From the NCBI RefSeq assembly GCF_003058195.1, contig NZ_QBUH01000005.1, forward strand, positions 1 through 64,000: a stretch of 64,000 bases of DNA, written 5' to 3'. Source of the DNA: Elizabethkingia sp. YR214. GTDB lineage: Bacteria > Bacteroidota > Bacteroidia > Flavobacteriales > Weeksellaceae. Every line of letters begins with the position of its first letter. Within the stretch, counting starts at the first letter, position 1. The position numbers and the translations under genes are program-made. The notes beneath the pieces are model-generated. The model ran no database searches. It had not been told where the DNA came from and was given only the letters and a program-made list of their open reading frames with translations. This document shows, piece by piece, positions 1-7,666 of this stretch.

Positions 1-78
1 GGCAATCTTACGCCTATTGAGTATAAGTATAAAATGTTAGCTGCTGAAAAGAAAAATACTCAATTAATAGCTGTCTGA
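1..78 (+). mobile_element. 3' end of a transposase-like ORF (partial)
   Basis: The frame is open from the window edge and ends with TGA at 76-78. The 25 residues read GNLTPIEYKYKMLAAEK..., which resembles the extreme C-terminus of IS3/IS481-type transposases, where an L-T-P-x-E-(Y/F) motif closes the integrase core. Only the tail is visible, so family assignment is tentative. The following decayed genes fit an insertion-prone site. Confidence 0.4.
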
Positions 79-364
79 AATATGGGGTACTTACAGAGAT
101 CCTCAAAATGTATATGAAGGAACTTCTAATACTTTCTTTACTGATTATAATTCATATCCAAAAACTATTGAATTTAGAAATACCTTTGGTGATGTATATA
201 TAAATATTACTAAATTCTATGCCCCTGATTCTACAAATAATATTGATATATTATTAAGTAATGAGGTATCATTTTATCAAGGGAATAATTTTTATTCTAC
301 AAAAGAAATCTACGAATATACTTTAGTTCCGGATCCTCGGAAAGATTATATAATAATTAATTAA
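71..364 (+). pseudogene. N-terminally truncated CDS, unknown function
   Basis: A frame open from 71 (preceded by an in-frame TAG at 68-70) runs to TAA at 362-364 without any suitable start codon or ribosome binding site near its 5' end. It encodes about 97 residues rich in Asn, Tyr, Thr and Asp (for example RNTFGDVYINITKFYAPDS), the style of a secreted Bacteroidota protein. The frame overlaps the transposase tail by 8 bases, so the likely history is that a mobile element removed the first part of the gene. It is followed after 6 bases by a lipoprotein gene and may once have formed a pair with it. No family recognised. Confidence 0.55.
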
Positions 365-370
365 AAAGAT

Positions 371-988
371 ATGAAAAATACTATAAAACTTCCCATTTTA
401 ATCATATTTACTTTCATTTTCTTTACGAGTTGTAGTAGCAGGGAAGATAACGTTGTACCCCAGCCTCCTAAGCCCCCAATAGAAAAAAGTGTTTATAATT
501 TTATATATAATAATTATGAACTTTTAGATGTGAATTTATATAAAGGACCTAAAGGAGAAAAAGAAAATGCTGATAGAGAGTATTATAAAAAATATTATGG
601 AACAGCTATATGGAATAAAATAAAGCTTGATTTAAAAAATGACTCTATATCTTTACGATTTAATCGTAAAGATGATGAATTTTTAAAGTATAAATTCAGA
701 TTGAAAGAGGATTCTATTTTTATCAATTATGATGGGGACGATCAATACTTGGGGATTTTTGATAAAAACACTAAAATATTTAAGATTGATGAGTCTAACA
801 TTAGTATAGTAAAAGTTCCTAGAGAAGAAGGAGAACCTTATTTATCCATTCAAAAAACTAATAAGGGAGATACTAAATATAAGAATATTTTTGGAGGAAG
901 TAATTGGTTTTCTAAACCTTCTGATTTAATTAAAGAAGGAGATAAAGTATTTTGGTGTAATTTATCTTTTTATTATGTTTCTGAATAA
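371..988 (+). CDS. Hypothetical lipoprotein, 205 aa
   Basis: The product starts with a type II signal peptide: a basic Met-Lys start, a hydrophobic Ile/Leu/Phe stretch, and a lipobox ending in T-S-C at about residue 21. It should therefore be lipidated and anchored in a membrane facing the periplasm or the outside. The mature part is hydrophilic, rich in Lys, Asp and Tyr, with no motif I recognise. The Pro-rich stretch after the Cys (PQPPKPP) is a usual linker. It begins 6 bases after the truncated frame before it. AT content is high even for this window, which fits an accessory region. Confidence 0.75.
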   Translation: MKNTIKLPILIIFTFIFFTSCSSREDNVVPQPPKPPIEKSVYNFIYNNYELLDVNLYKGPKGEKENADREYYKKYYGTAIWNKIKLDLKNDSISLRFNRKDDEFLKYKFRLKEDSIFINYDGDDQYLGIFDKNTKIFKIDESNISIVKVPREEGEPYLSIQKTNKGDTKYKNIFGGSNWFSKPSDLIKEGDKVFWCNLSFYYVSE

Positions 989-1163
989 TAAATATTGCAC
1001 ATAGTCTGGAAAACGTCCGTTCTAATAGATGGCAGCTGAGATTTCTTTATTTTATTTGGTTATAAAGGTACTTTTCATTACGACGGGCAGTAACAGCCAA
1101 ATACTGCCATTGTATGCCACTTTTTGACCTAGGGATTCAGTATTAATTTCCTAGAAAAAAGAA

Positions 1164-1335
1164 ATGATGTTATATAAAGAAACTGTTTCGCAAGGGAATT
1201 TGGGAGCTACTCCAACCCCTTATGAAAGATGAAGTATTGCAAGAGCACTTCCTGGTTGGTGGTACAATTTTATCATTGAAAATTGGGCATAGGTTATCTG
1301 TGGATATCGACTTATTTAACGAGAGTTCGACCTAA
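1164..1335 (+). pseudogene. AbiEii-type nucleotidyltransferase toxin fragment, frameshifted
   Basis: The frame from ATG 1164 gives MMLYKETVSQG, the usual opening of Bacteroidota AbiEii/AbiGii-type nucleotidyltransferases. Near 1199 the reading shifts by one base to the frame that continues WELLQPLMKDEVLQEHFLVGGT...LSVDIDLF and ends at TAA 1333-1335. The VGGT and DIDLF motifs are the nucleotide-binding and metal-binding signatures of the family (G-G-T, then D-x-D). Full proteins are far longer, so only the first quarter remains. The break lies exactly where the reverse-oriented IS982 remnant begins, so insertion of that element probably destroyed the gene. In intact type IV systems an AbiEi antitoxin gene sits next door; I did not find one. 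Confidence 0.7.
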
Positions 1336-1948
1336 GCGTCAATTAATCTCTCATGATCAATGATAAATGCCTTTGTATTAATAGATTTTTTTTTATCAAA
1401 GAAAGAATAAGCCACCAGAGTCGCCAAAATATTGAGCACAAAATTCTCAAAGCTTCGGTGTCTGGTATGTTTTATTTGACAGATACTCTTAAGTTCATCG
1501 TTCACAGATTCAATCAAAGCTCTTTCGCGAATCATTATTTTATCCCGAAGCAACATCAGAGAATTTTTCATATTCTTTTTTATCTTCGTCATCAGATGGA
1601 TACCATCGATTAAAAGCTATTCAAATAAGTCTTTTCCGAGATAACCTTTGTCTCCAAAAAGTTTTCCGAAAATCCATTTGTGGAGTTCCATACTTTTCAG
1701 CGTCTATCTATCATCCACATTGCCCGTTGTTAGTATAAAATTTAACCTTTCTCATTGAGAATTAGATGTAGCTTGAATCCATAAAACCATCCTAAGAAAC
1801 ATTCACTTTCTTTTCCAGTTCAACAAATCGATTATAGGACACTGTTTAAGGAAATTCTTTCTTCATATGTCTTTGAACATAGCCTTGATAAACTATTTTA
1901 AATTTTTGAAAGCTCCATAATGAAAGCTAATATATAATATTTTAGCTT
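1332..1948 (-). pseudogene. IS982-family transposase remnant
   Basis: Reading the minus strand in pieces gives, in order, FHYGAFKNLK, YVQRHMKKEFP, SYNRFVELEKK, GWFYGFKLHL, TTGNVDDR, KLFGDKGYLGKDLF and ESVNDELKSI...HTRHRSFENF. These are the diagnostic blocks of IS982 transposases, including the GDKGY block of the DDE catalytic core and the late Glu in IESVND. The pieces lie in different frames and contain stop codons, including one right after GKDLFE. The last open piece (1332-1592) would encode 86 residues. The first roughly 70 residues of the transposase are missing. The element is dead. Its 3' end abuts the AbiEii fragment. Confidence 0.85.
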
Positions 1949-1973
1949 AACAGAGGTGCAATCATCTGATCAT

Positions 1974-2001
1974 AAAAAGCTACCATAGTGATATGGCAGC
2001 T
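1974..2001 (-). terminator. Hairpin with T-run (minus strand)
   Basis: A 10-bp stem with one mismatch (AGCTACCATA / TATGGCAGCT, loop GTGA) is followed on the minus strand by TTTTT. It lies between the IS982 remnant and the DinB-like gene. It could be a secondary terminator for the latter or part of the old element. Confidence 0.4.
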
Positions 2002-2132
2002 TCTCTACTAAACTAAAAATATTATTAAGAAATCAATCCGCATTTCTTCACAAAAATATTATGTTATGGATCATTACTCCATTCAGACAAATTGTATTGT
2101 TTAATTTATAGGTTGAAAAATTTAAAAATGAA

Positions 2133-2162
2133 TTAAAAAAACACCACAAATAATTGTGATGT
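2133..2162 (-). terminator. Terminator of the DinB-like gene
   Basis: On the minus strand ACATCACAA and TTGTGGTGT pair over a 4-base loop, followed by seven or more T. It starts 15 bases after the DinB-like stop codon. Confidence 0.75.
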
Positions 2163-2176
2163 CTTTCTAATTAAAT

Positions 2177-2611
2177 TTAAATCGTCTCTAAGTGATGGTG
2201 CAGATGATCTATATACTCTTTAATAAGAGTCTCCAGGGTCAGAATCTCAGATGTTGCCTTTTTTGATACATCACTGGTTCTCTGTAGTGCATAGTCAGGC
2301 ATATTTTCTACGATGTAAACAATCTGATAGTTCAGTGCCTTCCAGAGATTGATAACCTCTGCTGTAGAAATATTCTGATAATTCTGAGCTTTTACCCAGG
2401 CGTCCTGATCATACACCGTATTCTCGTTTTCTTTATACTGGGTTACGACAAATCTGCGGATATTTGTAAAAGCGCTATCACAAAGATGCCCTATAATTTC
2501 TTTTCTGGACCATTTCTCCGGAGAAGCTTTGTAGGACCACTGTTCTTCAGAAATAGTTTCAAATCTCTTTAATTCTGTATCAACAATTGTTTTCAGTATC
2601 TGATAGTTCAT
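2177..2611 (-). CDS. DinB-like (DinB_2) family protein, 144 aa
   Basis: Small four-helix-bundle protein of the DinB/YfiT-like metal-dependent superfamily. The sequence shows the typical pattern: an early helix with W-S-x-K-E-I-I-G-H-L-C-D at about residues 34-46, where the His is a usual metal ligand, and a final helix with Y-I-D-H-L-H-H-H-L supplying the other His ligands. In characterised relatives these proteins bind a divalent metal and act as thiol transferases or have unknown roles; the substrate here cannot be deduced. Length is normal. It is monocistronic, with its own terminator and IS debris downstream. Confidence 0.8.
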   Translation of the reverse strand: MNYQILKTIVDTELKRFETISEEQWSYKASPEKWSRKEIIGHLCDSAFTNIRRFVVTQYKENENTVYDQDAWVKAQNYQNISTAEVINLWKALNYQIVYIVENMPDYALQRTSDVSKKATSEILTLETLIKEYIDHLHHHLETI

Positions 2612-2967
2612 ATTTTTAAATTTTACTTTTATTATAATCTAGCAAATTAATGATAAATCCTCTGTTTTTAAGATTACTCATTATAAAAATATTTCAGAAT
2701 TTTTTACTAAAATTTAAGCAAAAACACTTAACAGGCACGTGTATTTTCAGACAAAAGAATATCCAAATTGGACATTACACAGAAACATGGGCATTTCCTG
2801 TTTTGCTACGAACTTCGGAGTTTTCTTTACTATCGCGATTTATACCATAACTAAAAACCTGGCATATCTCTTATTAACCTTTTTCCTGTACCATTCTATC
2901 GGGAATACAGAATAAAAAAAGAGAAGACTATAAATCTCCTCTTTTTTTATTTCTATAGGATTTTAGC
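2612..2967. other. Intergenic region between DinB-like and nitroreductase genes
   Basis: About 356 bases hold the DinB-like promoter side (near 2620-2660) and, at the other end, a terminator for the nitroreductase. A 66-codon open frame on the plus strand (2650-2850) has no ribosome binding site and no recognisable protein pattern, so I do not call it a gene. Confidence 0.5.
2911..2949. terminator. Bidirectional terminator after the nitroreductase gene
   Basis: A-rich and T-rich flanks surround an imperfect stem (AAAAGAGAAGA / TCTCCTCTTTT) with a short loop. It lies 18 bases past the nitroreductase stop and can terminate in either direction. Confidence 0.7.
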
Positions 2968-3600
2968 TTAGCTAAACTCCATAAACAATTCCTCTTTAGA
3001 CCTTCTTACCTTTCCCAACTTGTTCCACCAGTCTGTATCTTCATCTTTATACCCTAAGGCCATCATTACAGTACTTTTTAGTCCCTGTGCTGGAAGATTC
3101 AAAAGTTCATCAACAGCCTTATTATCAAACCCTTCTATTGGAGTAGCATCAATTCTTAAATCTGCAGCTGCCAAAAGACCAAATCCCAGTGCAATATAAG
3201 TTTGTCTTGCAGCATTTACAAAATGCTGATCTTTGGTTTGTTTACCTAGTATATCCAGTAAATTCAGACGGTATTCGTCTGTAGTAGAATCCGGTAAATT
3301 CCGTACTTGGTTACTGAATTCAAAAAATGAATCTACCCTTTCCGTTGTATATTCATCCCAGGCAGCAAAAACTAATATATGAGATGCTTTTACAATCTGA
3401 TCCTGATCACGGGAAATCGGTTGTAGCTTTTCTCTTAGTTCTTTGTTTGTAATAACTAAAACTTTAAAGGGCTGCAAACCGGAACTGGATGGTGCCAGAC
3501 GTATTGCTTCCAGAACTTGTTCCAGTTTTTCTTTCTCTATAGTTTTTCCGTTATAAGCCTTGGTTGCAGATCTCCAGTTTAATGTTTTTTGTAACGACAT
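2968..3600 (-). CDS. NAD(P)H-dependent nitroreductase family oxidoreductase, 210 aa
   Basis: FMN-dependent flavoenzyme of the nitroreductase fold (NfsB-like), expected to be a cytoplasmic homodimer reducing quinones, nitroaromatics or similar electrophiles with NAD(P)H. Seen: the N-terminal FMN-phosphate binding segment R-S-A-T-K-A-Y-N, the active-site block R-L-A-P-S-S-S-G-L-Q-P-F at about residues 34-45, a central YIALG-FGLLAAADL segment, and the C-terminal MALGYKDED block. I chose ATG at 3600 rather than 3633: MSLQKTLNWRSATKAY matches family starts and an AAACAGA stretch lies upstream. GTTAC-type sites and a -7 box lie about 80-150 bases upstream, which suggests control by a HxlR-type sensor, a common arrangement for such reductases. 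Confidence 0.88.
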   Translation of the reverse strand: MSLQKTLNWRSATKAYNGKTIEKEKLEQVLEAIRLAPSSSGLQPFKVLVITNKELREKLQPISRDQDQIVKASHILVFAAWDEYTTERVDSFFEFSNQVRNLPDSTTDEYRLNLLDILGKQTKDQHFVNAARQTYIALGFGLLAAADLRIDATPIEGFDNKAVDELLNLPAQGLKSTVMMALGYKDEDTDWWNKLGKVRRSKEELFMEFS

Positions 3601-3678
3601 AATTCTGTTTTTTTTATTTCTTAAATGATGCATAATGAGATGTTATATTTAAAATTTTTCATTCTCATTATTACTCTG

Positions 3679-3747
3679 CAAAGTTACATGACAAAAAGTG
3701 CTTTAGTACACCTGTTACCCAAAAGTAATCAGTTACCAATAAGTAAC
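3679..3747 (-). promoter_or_regulatory. Nitroreductase promoter with GTTAC/GTAAC operator sites
   Basis: CAAAGTTA at 3679-3686 reads TAACTTTG on the minus strand, a match to the -7 box TAnnTTTG. Upstream lie GTTAC-N6-GTAAT (3714-3729) and the perfect inverted repeat GTTAC-N6-GTAAC (3732-3747). The same inverted repeat occurs before the HxlR gene at 5545 and GTTAC sites occur again at 7535-7630. I read them as HxlR operators. The rest of the 348 bases between 3601 and 3948 shows no gene; a 77-codon frame on the plus strand there lacks coding character. Confidence 0.55.
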
Positions 3748-3948
3748 TACTTTCTATATCGATCCAAAATTACTTCTGTTGATTTAACTATTCTCACGAA
3801 TATAATGTCAGCAGAGATCATGGCGTTTTTTTTGCATTCAGAGAACAGATTTTCATAAATAATATGAAATCCCGTTATTTGCACAATTTTTTATTCCGGA
3901 AATAATAATTAAATCATTTTAAGCACAATCTCGTGCATCCACTATATT

Positions 3949-5457
3949 ATGATGAAAAAAACTCTTATTTACATTTTATTCTTAGGTCTTCCTCTTACAG
4001 GGAGTCAGCATATAATAGCTCAGGAATCTTCTTATCAGCAGAAAATAAACCTGTTAGACAAAGAGAATAAAGCAATAAGCTTTGATGCTGATTTAAAATT
4101 ATCTGATGCAGAAAATGCATTGGATAAAAAACTATTCCAGTTTCGTAAAGAGTTCCTTACGGAAACTGAAAATCAAAAGATACCCTTATATAACAGTTCT
4201 TTTAATCAGCTAAAACCTCTGATTGAGAGCAGTAAATTATTTAATATTATCCAGTCTATGCCTAAAGGTGGGCTTTTGCATACACACAGCGGTGGTATTA
4301 CCGATGCAAAATGGATAATTGCAACAGTGAGAAAATATAAAGAAGGCTATGTTTATGTCCAGAAGGATAATGACCAATATATTTTCGGACAGATAGCATT
4401 TTTTGGAAAAGACAATGTTCCGGCAGGATTTGTCAGCATTGATGAGAAATTAAGCTCTGATCCTGGTTTTGAAAAGCAGTTACAAGAACTTCTGTTACTG
4501 AAACGGGATCAGCTATGTAGTTATACAGATTACTGGATAGAATTCGAAAAACGTTTTAAACGCACAGGCTCATTGCTATCTTATCGTCCTTTCTTTAAAG
4601 CATATTATCAAAAAGGATTTCAGGATCTAATAAAGGATAATGTACAGCATGCAGAAATCAGATTTATTTTTGATCAGCTTTATGATTTTGAACATGGGAA
4701 ATATCCTTTAAACACATCTATTACAGATCTGCAGGATATTCTTAAAGAAATTCATAAAACAGCTCCGCAGTTTACACTGAAGTTAATCTATTCTAGTTTC
4801 AAATTTTTGGATCCTAAAGGTGTTGACAAGCAACTTGAAGCAGCTTTCCAACTAAAGAAAGAGTTTCCGGATATGATTTCGGGATTTGATCTTGTTGCCG
4901 ATGAAGCTGCCGGAAATAGTATTTATTCCTTTCGTGAAAGCTGGATGAAATTAGATGGTCTTTCAAAAAAATATGGTGTAGGCATGCCGCTTTTCCTGCA
5001 TGCAGGTGAAAGCAATTCTGTTTTCAATAAAAATGTTCTGGATCTTACACTGCTCAATAACAAAAGAATCGGTCATGGTCTTAACCTGATCTATTTTCCA
5101 AAAACACTGGAACTGATCAAAAAACAAAACAAACTAGTTGAAGTAAGCCCAATCAGCAATCAGATTCTAGGTTATGTCAGTGATATGAGAAATCACCCAG
5201 CAAGAGTCTTGTTAAGCAACGGAGTACAATGCTCTATTAACAGTGATGACCCGGGAGTGTATGGATACGAAGGACTTAGCTATGATTTCTGGGTTGCTTT
5301 TGTATACTGGGAATTAGATGTAAAAGCATTGAAAAAATTGGTTTACAATTCTATTAATTATTCTTCGCTTAACGAAAAAGAAAAGAAAGAGGCTATTCTC
5401 TATCTGGATAAACAATGGAAAGATTTCGTCCAAAAAATGAATCAGAAATTGAATTAA
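3949..5457 (+). CDS. Secreted adenosine deaminase-like protein (ADA2/CECR1 type), 502 aa
   Basis: Zinc-dependent deaminase expected to convert adenosine (or a related nucleoside) to inosine plus ammonia outside the cytoplasm. A signal peptide covers about residues 1-25, ending near I-I-A-Q. Active-site blocks are all present: H-T-H-S-G-G at about 111 (zinc ligands), H-A-G-E at about 351 (zinc ligand and catalytic Glu), R-I-G-H-G at about 373, and S-D-D-P-G at about 432 (zinc and substrate Asp). The long N-terminal region before H-T-H resembles the ADA2/ADGF group rather than the compact cytoplasmic enzyme. The gene stands alone between divergent nitroreductase and downstream HxlR genes. Likely role: scavenging extracellular purines. 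Two adjacent ATG codons begin the frame; either could be used. Confidence 0.85.
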   Translation: MMKKTLIYILFLGLPLTGSQHIIAQESSYQQKINLLDKENKAISFDADLKLSDAENALDKKLFQFRKEFLTETENQKIPLYNSSFNQLKPLIESSKLFNIIQSMPKGGLLHTHSGGITDAKWIIATVRKYKEGYVYVQKDNDQYIFGQIAFFGKDNVPAGFVSIDEKLSSDPGFEKQLQELLLLKRDQLCSYTDYWIEFEKRFKRTGSLLSYRPFFKAYYQKGFQDLIKDNVQHAEIRFIFDQLYDFEHGKYPLNTSITDLQDILKEIHKTAPQFTLKLIYSSFKFLDPKGVDKQLEAAFQLKKEFPDMISGFDLVADEAAGNSIYSFRESWMKLDGLSKKYGVGMPLFLHAGESNSVFNKNVLDLTLLNNKRIGHGLNLIYFPKTLELIKKQNKLVEVSPISNQILGYVSDMRNHPARVLLSNGVQCSINSDDPGVYGYEGLSYDFWVAFVYWELDVKALKKLVYNSINYSSLNEKEKKEAILYLDKQWKDFVQKMNQKLN

Positions 5458-5474
5458 GATGTACTCGGTAATTG

Positions 5475-5504
5475 GTTACCACTTAGTAACCGGGTATATT
5501 TTTG
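5475..5504 (+). promoter_or_regulatory. HxlR promoter: operator GTTAC-N6-GTAAC plus -7 box
   Basis: GTTACCACTTAGTAAC at 5475-5490 is a perfect inverted repeat, extended by one outer G/C pair. It is followed after 6 bases by TATTTTTG (5497-5504), a TAnnTTTG -7 box. A repressor there would occupy the -33 to -7 spacer. The position suggests autoregulation of the HxlR gene at 5545. Confidence 0.6.
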
Positions 5505-5544
5505 TACAATGAAACAGCTAATTTTGTCATTCCATTTTTAAGTT

Positions 5545-5910
5545 ATGAAAAAACAAAGAACCGAATTGGGACCAGATTGTAAAATGCACCTGCGTGGTGT
5601 GGAAGATACGGTATACTTATTGAGCGGAAAATGGAAAACCATTATTATCAGTCACCTGTACTTTGCCGGAAAAATGCGGTTTATGGATCTTAAAAGACAA
5701 CTGGAAAAAGTAGCCGCTAAAACCCTTTCAAAAGAACTCAAAGAGCTAGAAATGAACAACCTTGTCTCAAGAACCCAAAATAATACCATGCCGGTAACAG
5801 TCGATTACGAACTTACAGATTTTGGAAAAAGCCTTCATGATGTTATCGACACCATGTCCAAGTGGGGTATTAACTATAGAAAGGAGTTACTTCACAACGG
5901 AAATAAATAA
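5545..5910 (+). CDS. HxlR-family winged-helix transcriptional regulator, 121 aa
   Basis: Dimeric winged-helix DNA-binding protein of the HxlR/YodB/HypR family, many members of which sense electrophiles or oxidants through a Cys near the N-terminus. Seen: the Cys at residue 12 in G-P-D-C-K-M, the family core L-S-G-K-W-K-T-I-I-I at about 29-38, the recognition helix region with K-T-L-S-K-E-L-K-E-L-E, and the wing T-V-D-Y-E-L-T-D-F-G. Length is normal. The gene ends one base before the convergent NamZ gene, with no room for a terminator. It has its own operator-like palindrome upstream and may also control the nitroreductase. Confidence 0.88.
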   Translation: MKKQRTELGPDCKMHLRGVEDTVYLLSGKWKTIIISHLYFAGKMRFMDLKRQLEKVAAKTLSKELKELEMNNLVSRTQNNTMPVTVDYELTDFGKSLHDVIDTMSKWGINYRKELLHNGNK

Positions 5911-7116
5911 CTAAGGATATAGTAAGTATTTCTTTCTCATCTTTTTATAGTTTTCAAGACCAGGCTGCCATGTTTTACGAATCTCATCTTCAGTTAAACC
6001 AGCTTTTATCTGCTCTTTAAATTCCGATACTCCGGCCAGATAATCGATATTACCAATCTGAGGATGCCATTGTTTAAAAAACTGTTTTTTATCGGGGTAA
6101 TTCTTATAAAGCTCAATCATCCACTTCAGATTTATTTTCTTTGACTCTACAATTTCATTAAGATCAGTATTTCTTAAATCCAGTCCATAGCATATCTGGT
6201 TCATGTAAAGTGGATTCTCTGCTTTTCCGGGTATAGAAACCGGTGTGTAACTAAAATTATAAATCCCTTTATATTGTGGTCCTCCGATCAGAGTAAACGG
6301 ATAATCTGTTCCCCGGCCATGGTTTAAAGATACACCCTCAAAAAGACAGGTAGCAGGATAAAGAATTATGCTCTCAGGAGTGTTTAGGTTAGGCGAAGGA
6401 TTTACCGGAAGCTTATAGAGCATATCATGACTATAGCCTGCATTTTTAATAATATCCAATTTACATTTCTTTTTCCCGGCTAACCAACCTTCACCATTCA
6501 CCATTTGTGCAAACTCAGCAACTGTAAGACCATGAACTATAGGAATAGGAAACTGGCCTATTCCTGATTTATTTTTCATATCCAGTACAGGGCCGTCGAT
6601 AAAATATGCATTAGGATTAGGGCGGTCCAAAATCAGTAACTCCTTATTATATTTTGCGGCAGATTCCATCACATCACGCAAAACATTGATATTGGTATAA
6701 AACCTGCAGCCAACATCCTGGATATCATATACCAGAATATCAACATCTTTTAAATCTATTCCAGAGGGATGCTTTTTCTTTCCGTATAAAGAGATAATCT
6801 TTATTCCGGTATTTGGATCAGTCTCGTCTCCTATCTTTGTTCCATTACTTGCATTTCCCCGAAACCCATGCTCCGGGCCAAATACCTTAACGATATTTAT
6901 CCCCCTGTGTATAAGACTGTCTAAAAGATGAGTTTTACCAATAACACTTGTCTGGTTGGCAATAAGGCCGACACGTTTACCTTTAAGTTTCGGAATATAT
7001 AGTTCAGTTTGTTCAGCACCAGTTTTAATAATGTCATTAGCATATTTTAACTGAGCCTGAAATAAACCGGATAACATAAAAAAGTAAAAAAGCAGCGCTA
7101 TTATTTTTCTCATCAT
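5911..7116 (-). CDS. namZ: DUF1343 protein, exo-beta-N-acetylmuramidase NamZ-like (GH171), 401 aa
   Basis: Exported glycosidase family that in characterised Bacillus and Tannerella members removes MurNAc from the non-reducing end of peptidoglycan fragments. A signal peptide covers about residues 1-22. The family blocks are clear: I-A-N-Q-T-S at about 54, G-P-E-H-G-F-R-G, the central V-Y-D-I-Q-D-V-G-C-R-F-Y-T segment, L-D-R-P-N-P-N, P-I-V-H-G-L-T, and G-V-S-L-N-H-G-R-G-T-D-Y-P. Length fits. It probably serves cell-wall recycling or use of external muropeptides. No muropeptide transporter or kinase gene is adjacent, so it is not in a dedicated operon here. It is convergent with the HxlR gene with zero spacing. 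Confidence 0.85.
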   Translation of the reverse strand: MMRKIIALLFYFFMLSGLFQAQLKYANDIIKTGAEQTELYIPKLKGKRVGLIANQTSVIGKTHLLDSLIHRGINIVKVFGPEHGFRGNASNGTKIGDETDPNTGIKIISLYGKKKHPSGIDLKDVDILVYDIQDVGCRFYTNINVLRDVMESAAKYNKELLILDRPNPNAYFIDGPVLDMKNKSGIGQFPIPIVHGLTVAEFAQMVNGEGWLAGKKKCKLDIIKNAGYSHDMLYKLPVNPSPNLNTPESIILYPATCLFEGVSLNHGRGTDYPFTLIGGPQYKGIYNFSYTPVSIPGKAENPLYMNQICYGLDLRNTDLNEIVESKKINLKWMIELYKNYPDKKQFFKQWHPQIGNIDYLAGVSEFKEQIKAGLTEDEIRKTWQPGLENYKKMRKKYLLYP

Positions 7117-7184
7117 TTGGATTTAATGCTTTGCTAAAGATAATAAACACCTGCAATATATCATAAATCAAATTTTATTCGGTA

Positions 7185-7532
7185 CTATACCTCTGCAACT
7201 TCCGGAATCTCTTTAGTTTCATATTGCTTTTCCCAATCCTCCAACATAAATAGAATAGGTAGCAACGCCAACCCTTTTTCGGTTAAGGTATACTCCACTC
7301 TTGGCGGCAATTCCTTAAACTCGGCTCTGGTAACCAGTCCATCCTGCTCCATCTCTCTCAACTGATCAGTAAGTACCTTACGGGATATTACATGAATACG
7401 CGCCGCAATTTCCCCAAAACGCAATGTACGGTCTTTTATAACCCTCACAATTACAGGCTTCCATTTATTTCCAAGCGCCGACATTGCCTTTACCAGCGGA
7501 CAGTCACACTCTGCCATTCTCTTTTGTTTCAT
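7185..7532 (-). CDS. HxlR-family winged-helix transcriptional regulator, 115 aa
   Basis: Second HxlR-type regulator in the window. Seen: the N-terminal Cys pair in A-E-C-D-C-P (a usual redox-sensing position), then G-N-K-W-K-P-V-I-V-R, the recognition segment S-R-K-V-L-T-D-Q-L-R-E-M-E, and the wing P-P-R-V-E-Y-T-L-T-E-K-G. It is divergent from the Old Yellow Enzyme gene; the shared 134-base gap carries multiple GTTAC sites, so control of that enzyme and of itself is likely. This is the arrangement of YodB-like quinone or aldehyde sensors next to their reductases. Confidence 0.88.
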   Translation of the reverse strand: MKQKRMAECDCPLVKAMSALGNKWKPVIVRVIKDRTLRFGEIAARIHVISRKVLTDQLREMEQDGLVTRAEFKELPPRVEYTLTEKGLALLPILFMLEDWEKQYETKEIPEVAEV

Positions 7533-7534
7533 AA

Positions 7535-7630
7535 GTTACCTCTTTGTTACTAATGTTAGTTACGGCAAAGTTACCACTATTTTTGCTCAATAGGTACAAA
7601 AATGAATTATTATTAGTTACTTTGTGTAAC
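7535..7630. promoter_or_regulatory. Divergent promoter with GTTAC array
   Basis: GTTAC occurs at 7535, 7546, 7559 and 7570 (spacings 11, 13, 11 bases), then GTTAC-N5-GTAAC at 7616-7630. CAAAGTTA at 7566-7573 is a -7 box (TAACTTTG) for the minus-strand HxlR gene and overlaps one site. TTACTTTG at 7617-7624 is a near -7 box for the plus-strand oxidoreductase and overlaps the inverted repeat. A regulator bound here would block both promoters. Confidence 0.6.
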
Positions 7631-7666
7631 AAAAGTAAAATTAACTTTATAAAACCCTTGTCAAAA

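Noticed and set aside
989-1163. Possible antitoxin (AbiEi) remnant before the AbiEii fragment
   Set aside because: Six-frame reading by eye gave short pieces with stops and no convincing AbiEi motif.
1353-1613. 86-codon plus-strand frame
   Set aside because: It is the antisense shadow of the IS982 transposase C-terminus, whose protein motifs are clear on the minus strand.
2650-2850. 66-codon open frame on the plus strand between DinB-like and nitroreductase genes
   Set aside because: No ribosome binding site, no recognisable protein pattern, and it crosses promoter sequence.
3625-3858. 77-codon open frame upstream of the adenosine deaminase
   Set aside because: Overlaps the nitroreductase promoter and operator sites and has no coding character.
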